From assembly GCA_010909165.1 (NCBI GenBank), contig MU008153.1:248001-312000 (forward strand): a stretch of 64,000 bases of DNA, in the 5' to 3' direction. Origin of the DNA: Anthoceros angustus. Lineage: Eukaryota > Streptophyta > Anthocerotopsida > Anthocerotales > Anthocerotaceae. The notes beneath the pieces were generated by a model, which saw only the letters and a list, made by a program, of their open reading frames with translations, searched no databases and was not told the DNA's origin. Position 1 is the stretch's first letter; every line of letters begins with the position of its first letter. The position numbers and the translations under genes are program-made. This document shows positions 57,897 to 64,000 of this stretch, one piece after another.

Positions 57897-59806
57897 GTTT
57901 CCGACCGGAAGCTTGGCGGCGGCGGCAGCAGCGGCGGCGGGAGCGTCGGCAGCGCGGAGGCGAGGGACAGCGCGCCCTGCGCATCCGAGCCTGCGGGTGG
58001 TGCGCTCTCAGCTCTCAGGGCGGGAGCTGGAGGTGCAGCAACTCGAGACCCAGCAGGTGGAAGTGCTGTGGACCGCGCGGCGGGATTGAGAGCTGCAGGA
58101 AGAGGAAGCATGAAACAGCTGGAATGCGCACAAAAGGAGAGCTCGGAGGTCGGAGGAGAGAGGAGGCAATCAGAACTGCAGCCCCTCCTTGCGCAGAGAA
58201 GAGCACATGAGGAGAGCGCGAAGGCGGGGAGAGAGGAGAGCAGAGCGCGGAGCAGACCCATTTTTGGACATTCTGGCACGAGACCAACCGGGACTTCCGG
58301 TATTCCCCGGTCATCATCCCTCTCTCCAACAACGACTCATAAATTAAATCCCCACCGGAGCGCCGCGCTTCCGTTGCCGCCCGTCACGTCTTTAGTCTAC
58401 GTTTTTATCGCATATATAATTATATAAGAATTTAATTTTTTATCTAATAAAATAATATTCAACTATAATGATCTCACTTTTATTATATTATATTATATAT
58501 TCCGTACTTTTGTTACACATAATACTTTTCGGATCCTTGCAAGCACAGCAAAAGTCTTGTTTGTAACATCGGCTGTGATGTTCAATGAACGTGATAGAAT
58601 AACTCTCGTTTGTGTGTGAAAGCGGATTGACCTGGTGTATATATAATTGAAATCTAATAAGCCAGATTTTGTAAGTATATCTAGGCAAAATTAGCAAGTG
58701 CAAGACTTTCATCCAATACATTATGAACAGCTTCACAGTCCACCCTTGATAGATGTTGACCGGGAGTACCCATCAGAGTAATATTCAGAAAGCTAGTATA
58801 GTTATAAAATCTTATATGTTTAAACTAATTCCTACACAGCATGTCCCTCTCTAAACAAAAAGCTTTTTTATATTGTTAAATATATAGAAGAATTAGGTTA
58901 ATATTTTTAGTTTTAATAATACTATATTTATATTAATAAATAAAACAATGTTTGATGATTTATCATACTATCTATAGGAGTACCAAAGAGGTAACCAATA
59001 ACATTTAGCATGTAGCACTAACTAGGGAGTAGGAGGGTAGGTCACATTCAACGTGGAAATAACCTTGATTGGGGGCACATTTCTAGAGACTGGGTAATAG
59101 CGGTATCGATAAAGTTGAAGCTTATTGAAGGCACATTTATTGAGGATGGACAATATTGATGAAGTTGGAGTAAAGGACTAAGCCTTCAGTTATGTACGGT
59201 GTGCACACGTATGTATATACCTTATGCAGCACGTATGTATATCCGTAGGTGTATTCCAGCGCAATCTGTCAGGAAGGAAGCCAGTGCAACCTGTCCATAA
59301 GAGGACAGCGTGGGTGCACGGGTCCAAAGAAGACAGGCGCACGGGTCTGTCTTCAGCCAGTTGGACAGGGTTGTCCTTAGTCCCGGCCCACGTCCTTTCC
59401 TTTATGCCAATAAGTGTCCTTCTCTTTCAATAAAGTTGTGTGGTTGCGTGCCTATTTTGCAGTGTATTGTGACCTACATGATAGCAACCCGTAAAAGATA
59501 TCAGACTACTAAAAGCAAAAACGCAAAGGCTTGCTTCCAACTTGATTTTCACTAGCTGAATCCTTCTGTTTAGATTGTAGGAACCCAACTACTTTTGCAG
59601 ATAGTATACATGCAAAGCCCACAAGCTGTACTCCGTCTGATCAATATATGGACAGACTATGTAGAAATAGGACATGAAAGAAACCTACATTACAAGACCA
59701 TGTATCTTCAAAGTTTGTTGCTATTCACTCTTTTGTAATAGCTACAAGCTTCATGACACTTGATTCTTGGATCTTTGCCACAATCTTGCTGACATTCTGA
59801 AGCAAT
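57897..59806. other. PLATZ promoter side and AT-rich spacer
   Basis: 57897-58330 is GC-rich and is the likely 5' leader/promoter of the minus-strand PLATZ gene. Base composition changes sharply near 58380 to AT-rich DNA. No gene is supported in 58400-59800. Confidence 0.5.
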
Positions 59807-60895
59807 ATGACTAGTTTTTCAACTAATATGTCGGTGAAAGAAAGTGTGCAATTTCATGATAAGGAAGAAAAGGATTCTCAAGAAAGCAAATGCAATTTAT
59901 TGAAGCCTGCTCAAGAGGGTGTAAACATCGGAGGTTGGAGAGCATTATTGGCTCGTCGGAATTTGAGCTCCTCATTTGTCAACGAGGCATCGTCTTTGGA
60001 AATGTATTATACTCAATCTTTCTACTTCTATGACATACTTGGAGATGAACAAGCAAAGTGTGGAACAAGCAAGAAATAAATTTTCTAAAAATTATATTTA
60101 TAATCAACCAAATAATTTTGTATAGCATGAACAGGATATTATTAAACAATATGGAGTCCTTAAATTCATCAAGCTTTCTCTTATAAAGAAGATTATACAA
60201 ATTGTACTTATTTTAATGGACCCACAATTATGTATTTAGAGAGCAAGCTCTGCAACAATTATTAGACATCAAGCTGGATGGAGAAAATATTTGTTCACTC
60301 AATCCTGCTTATTTCATGTATCTTCCAGCTGTGATAAAACTTGACTTGCAGAATGTAAGAACTCCATTATGTTTCACTGGATTTAACAATTATCAAATAT
60401 TAGACTTGGATGATCTAAATTAATTTGAGAGTTTATATCGTTGTTTATAGAATAAATTGAGAAACATAGCAGCATTAGGAGAAGCAAGGCAATTAAGGTC
60501 TCTAAATTTATCTCATAATCAAATCACTCATCTTGAAGGCCTGAAAAGGATACAAAAACTCATATTTTTGGATATTTCACACAACAACATCTCATACATG
60601 GATATTGGTAAAACTTAGTGTATGGTGTTAAGCATACATCAAGAAAAATTAAAACAAAAGAATCTTTTCTTTGACATGCCTACTACTTATTATGAATGCA
60701 GAAGCGGATCTTCCCACATCTTTATTGTATTTGGATATTGCACATAATCCATGTTGCGATACTGAGGAAGAGCTTTACACAGATATAGCCAAATTTTTAC
60801 CTCACTTACAAGAACTAGATTCTGCCCCTGCAGCAAATTTTAAAGAAAATGAATCTCAAAGGTTTAAGGACACAAATGATCATATTAATACATAA
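59807..60895 (+). CDS. LRRC46-like leucine-rich-repeat protein, probable axonemal
   Basis: Four exons: 59807-60003, 60240-60354, 60451-60607, 60702-60895; total 221 codons (220 residues). The N-terminus is charged; ALLARRNLSSSFVN precedes the repeats. LRRs are: LLDIKLDGENICSL, VIKLDLQNNKLRNI, QLRSLNLSHNQITHLEGL, KLIFLDISHNNISYMDI, SLLYLDIAHNPC. An LRR-cap-like end follows (DIAKFLPHLQELDS). The order, especially LPTSLLYLDIAHNPC with a charged linker and LQELD, resembles LRRC46, a protein of sperm flagella. Plants with swimming sperm keep such genes and seed plants other than cycads/Ginkgo lose them. Exons are AT-rich, unlike the other genes here. Human LRRC46 is about 320 residues, so a C-terminal part may be missing. 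Confidence 0.7.
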
Positions 60896-62290
60896 AGTAT
60901 GTGAACATACTTTGAAGATGGTTGCGTACTACAAATAACTCAAATCTGATTTCACTTTACACTGCAAACATTCTCAAAATGACATATAGCAAGAGAATGT
61001 TGTACGTAATATTATTTAGATCTTTTGAATGCTGCACAAAAAAAAACAAAAATAGAAATCTTTATATATGAAGGAAATGATTCTATGTATTTACATAAAT
61101 TAAAAACAATATAATCATTATTAATTAGAATATCATTAATTTTCAAACTTAATAACTTAAAACTAAAATACATATAAAACCAATACAAATATATTTTTTA
61201 GCTAGTTTAGGTTTAGGCGATAAGCTTTTGTAAAATCGCTTTAACCTAAACTACCTGAAAGAATTAAGGTTAGTATTTCCTTATGTTGCTACCTCCATTT
61301 GTCGCTTCCAGTAAGCATTAGGTGAGGATTTTAATCCAATAACTGAGGATCTAAGGAAGCTTCATAAGGTTCTTAATTGTATACTTGTGTAGTGATTAAA
61401 ATTGCTAGAATGTGGGCCTCCCTCAGAACGTTACTTCTATTTTGCCTTTTGTATGCTTGTTATCTTCATATTTAACCAATTCTTATTTTTTAAATAAACA
61501 ACTAAGGTTGCATGTTGTAAGATTACAGGTGATAAGTGCACCTAAGGTGAGTCATGGGCATTCCTATGATCTCTTTAGCATGGAGCCTTCTAGGACTTAT
61601 CTTTGCCGGCTGTTATCCCAGGTCCATCTGTACCGCGTATGCTGCCTCTTCTCCCTTCTGAATACTAAAAAAAGGGTTCGCTCAAGGGAAACCAATGCGC
61701 CTCTATCAAACGTTGCATTTAAATCTCTCGCCGGTCAGTCTTCCTACTAACGGGCTAACCATCTTCGGAGGCATCTAGGGCGAACCAAGTTACAGACCGT
61801 TTGGGGTGGATGGCATGACCTTCATCGGGATACAATTACCAGCTATTTGATATGAGCAATCATTTCCTTATGCCTACAATAATGCAATTGCAGGCCGTAA
61901 ATCTATACATGTGAAAGCCAATACGTCGTCAATTGCACAATGAAAGTACAAAGCATGCACGCTAAACCCAACAGATGATTTTATATACTGAAAAGCACCT
62001 TAAAGGACGTTTCTCATGGACGCTCAACTTGCCCAAGTTTTAACATAATAAGACAAGAAATACACTCCTTGTTGGCTGACACGGGGTATGTTAAGTTCCC
62101 TCCTGCAAACCGCCCAAATAAGTCCACACTAACAAATACTCCCTTGATATACATAAAGGGACAAAAGTCTAATCAATAGGGATCTTATCATGTTGGCCAA
62201 AGGAACAGCATGGTTCGAGCTCTCTTGTTTTCACTCGCGAAGCACGCGCTCTACTCACACACTCTGCTACTTTGGAAATGCGCTTTAAGG
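60896..62290. other. AT-rich intergenic DNA
   Basis: No gene recognised. 61010-61230 is very AT-rich with an inverted repeat around GTTTAGG (about 61205-61255: GCTAGTTTAGGTTTA and TAACCTAAACTACC). An open frame at 61412-61750 has no recognisable domain. Confidence 0.4.
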
Positions 62291-62480
62291 ATGATGAGTG
62301 CTTGATGGGTGTCAATCAGCTTGCTGATAATCATGCCAGCTTGTGCGCTTTCAAAGACATCCTCAGCGCTTGATGGGCACCATTCAGCTTGCTGGCAATC
62401 ATGCGAGCTTGTGCGCTTTCAAAGACATCCTCAGCGCTTGATGGGCTTCATTCAGCTTGTTGGCGATCATGCCAGGTTTC
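62290..62480. repeat. About 68-base tandem repeat, 2.7 copies
   Basis: Each unit has GCTTGATGGG, CAGCTTGCTG, AATCATGC.AGCTTGTGCGC and TTTCAAAGACATCCTCAGC. The second and third copies are nearly identical. Confidence 0.9.
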
Positions 62481-63199
62481 GGGCTTTTCATAGTTGATGT
62501 GAATTCAAGTACGACTGTGATTGAGAATGCATAAGATGGAACCCTCAAAGCTACATCAAAGGCTGTGTCGGATCATTGTTTTAGCAACTTGGTTGTTCGA
62601 GCGACTTGAACTGCAGATTTCATGTTCCCAGTGTTATTTGGCTTATACGGAGTGTTTTCTCTGATTCCATTACAATTGGTTATGTTTGAGATTTTAAATT
62701 GTTAAAGTTCACAAGTTTACGGTCATGCTGAAGGGGTATTATAACCAAGTCCATAGGGCGAGGTTGTTCTAGGCTGGGTACCCGAATGCATGGCTGTTAT
62801 GTCACGTGAAAATGGCGCCTAGACTCGTATATGGCTGTTAGCGCTATCATTGCTTCACGCAGTTTGTGAAAGCCACCTACTCTAGCCCGTTTGCATACGC
62901 TCTGGATATATATTTGTAATTATGCATGCTTAGTGAAATAGAGCTGTTTTATTTTCATACTTTTTCCAGTCAAACCTACATAAAAACATCTTGATGCATC
63001 ATGGCAGAGAGCCTTTTTGCTCTTATTTTAAATTAAATCATACCTTCCTATCCTTCTAGACGATTCTTATTTGACTTTTGCAATTTGTTGACTTGTCCTT
63101 AGTGGACTTCTTCATCTTCTTTATCATACTACTTTAAAGTCTATGCCAACACACGCCATCATGCCTATGTATGCATCATGGCTAAATTGTTCAAGTTTA
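62481..63199. other. Intergenic DNA, nothing recognised
   Basis: Mixed-composition sequence with no supported coding region. Confidence 0.4.
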
Positions 63200-63545
63200 C
63201 CGTTTAAGTCGTTTTCTCTTTTCAATATTTCATAGTTCTCTTTCATGCTCATTGCTTAAATCCTTCTATTTCAAGCATACCATTTAAATTCTTCTCTTCC
63301 AAGCTTACGGTTTAAATCCTTCTCTTTCAACCTTACCGTTTAAATCCTTCTCTTTCAAGCTCACCGTTTAAATCGCTCTCTTTCAAGCTTATCATTCAAA
63401 TCCTTCTCTTTCAAGTTCACCGTTTGAATCCTTCTCTTTCAAGTTCACCGTTTGAATCCTTCTCTTTCAAGCTTACCATTGAAATCCTTCACTTTCAAAG
63501 CTACCGTTTAAATCCTTCTCTTTCGCTTTTTACCGTTGAAGTTTC
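63200..63545. repeat. 28-29 base minisatellite, about 11-12 copies
   Basis: The unit AAATCCTTCTCTTTCAAGCT followed by TACCGTTT repeats from about 63200 to 63545 with substitutions; degenerate units (CTCTTTCAA.GTTTAC) continue to at least 63740. One strand is almost entirely pyrimidine in the CTTCTCTTTC part. Confidence 0.85.
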
Positions 63546-64000
63546 TTTCTTTCTTTAATGCTGTACCGTTGTTTGCCAAGTTTTTGTTTAGCCATTCTCT
63601 TTCAATGTTTACGGTTCAATTTTTTGTTCTGCTATGCTTGCCCTTCTCTTTCTATCGTCCCATTTCACTGGTCTCTTTCAATGTCCATCTTTGAATTATT
63701 ACAGCTTCTTATTTTCACCATTTTCTTTCAAGTTTACATTTAGATCACTATTCTTTTTCAATAGTATTGTTTAAGTTTTTTTAATGTTTACAATTATCTT
63801 CTAAGCTTACTATTTATGGTTTTAGTTTTTTCAATAATTATCATTCTCTTTTAAGTTTAATAACTATGTTCTGTTTCAAGTCTACTAGTGATCATATAAT
63901 CGTTCTCTCTCCCTTTTCATTATGGTTTCCATCTTTCTCTTTCCTTAATATACCATTTATGATTATTGTCCATCACCTTTCTATACCCTTCAAGCTCAAC
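63546..64000. other. Degenerate extension of minisatellite
   Basis: T-rich DNA with scattered TTTCAA.GTTTA motifs like those in 63200-63545; no gene. Confidence 0.5.

Noticed and set aside
57749-58279. 176-codon minus-strand frame before PLATZ
   Set aside because: It is Pro/Ala/Ser-rich, in a frame that does not join the PLATZ domain, and lies in GC-rich leader DNA.

Overview
The window is nuclear DNA of a land plant. Genes are split by short GT-AG introns (mostly 70-290 bases), and the proteins are plant types: a plant U-box/ARM E3 ligase, a laccase, a PLATZ factor, a plastid-type methyltransferase and a plant TMEM120/TMPIT protein. Decayed Ty1/copia and Ty3/gypsy retroelements lie between them. 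A gene resembling the axonemal leucine-rich-repeat protein LRRC46 suggests a seed-free plant with flagellated sperm. Compact introns in a repeat-rich setting would fit a lycophyte such as Selaginella, but that is inference.

Layout. 1-10.3 kb is retroelement debris: a copia element on the minus strand (LTRs 162-424 and 4960-5200) with a ~570-base almost pure G+C block in its leader, a second G+C block at 6.06-6.42 kb, a gypsy fragment at 9.25 kb and a TRIM-like 96-base repeat pair. 11.6-14.85 kb is the U-box/ARM gene. 15.6-20.1 kb holds minisatellites and two copia fragments in opposite orientation. 20.15-27.2 kb is a gene island: an IGPS-like TIM-barrel gene (-), a small membrane ORF (+), a plastid-type methyltransferase (+) and a DNA glycosylase (-). 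27.9-31 kb is a tandemly duplicated ~1 kb block followed by a CCG/CTC-rich minisatellite. 32.76-40.17 kb is one copia element with both LTRs and a 5-base target duplication. 41.27-44.15 kb is a laccase, 46.9-49.2 kb the TMEM120-like gene, 51.5-54.2 kb a ubiquitin-specific protease, 56.1-57.9 kb a PLATZ gene (-) and 59.8-60.9 kb the LRR gene. The last 3 kb are AT-rich with two minisatellites.

For the laccase, methyltransferase, IGPS-like, TMEM120-like, glycosylase, protease, U-box and LRR genes the exon lengths I chose sum to whole codon numbers, which supports the models. These genes are not an operon or an obvious pathway; each is an independent transcription unit.

The most unusual signals are: (1) small decayed pieces of genes from this same window reappearing elsewhere in it (TMEM120-like at 44.6-44.95 and 32.4-32.6 kb; methyltransferase at 25.6 and 49.45 kb; glycosylase 3' end at 24.7 kb); (2) the two G+C-only blocks; (3) a satellite array that seems to have grown from an LTR edge; (4) a copia element with non-TG/CA ends, a leader ORF and an antisense membrane-type ORF; (5) a PLATZ start codon that may be cut off by an intron.
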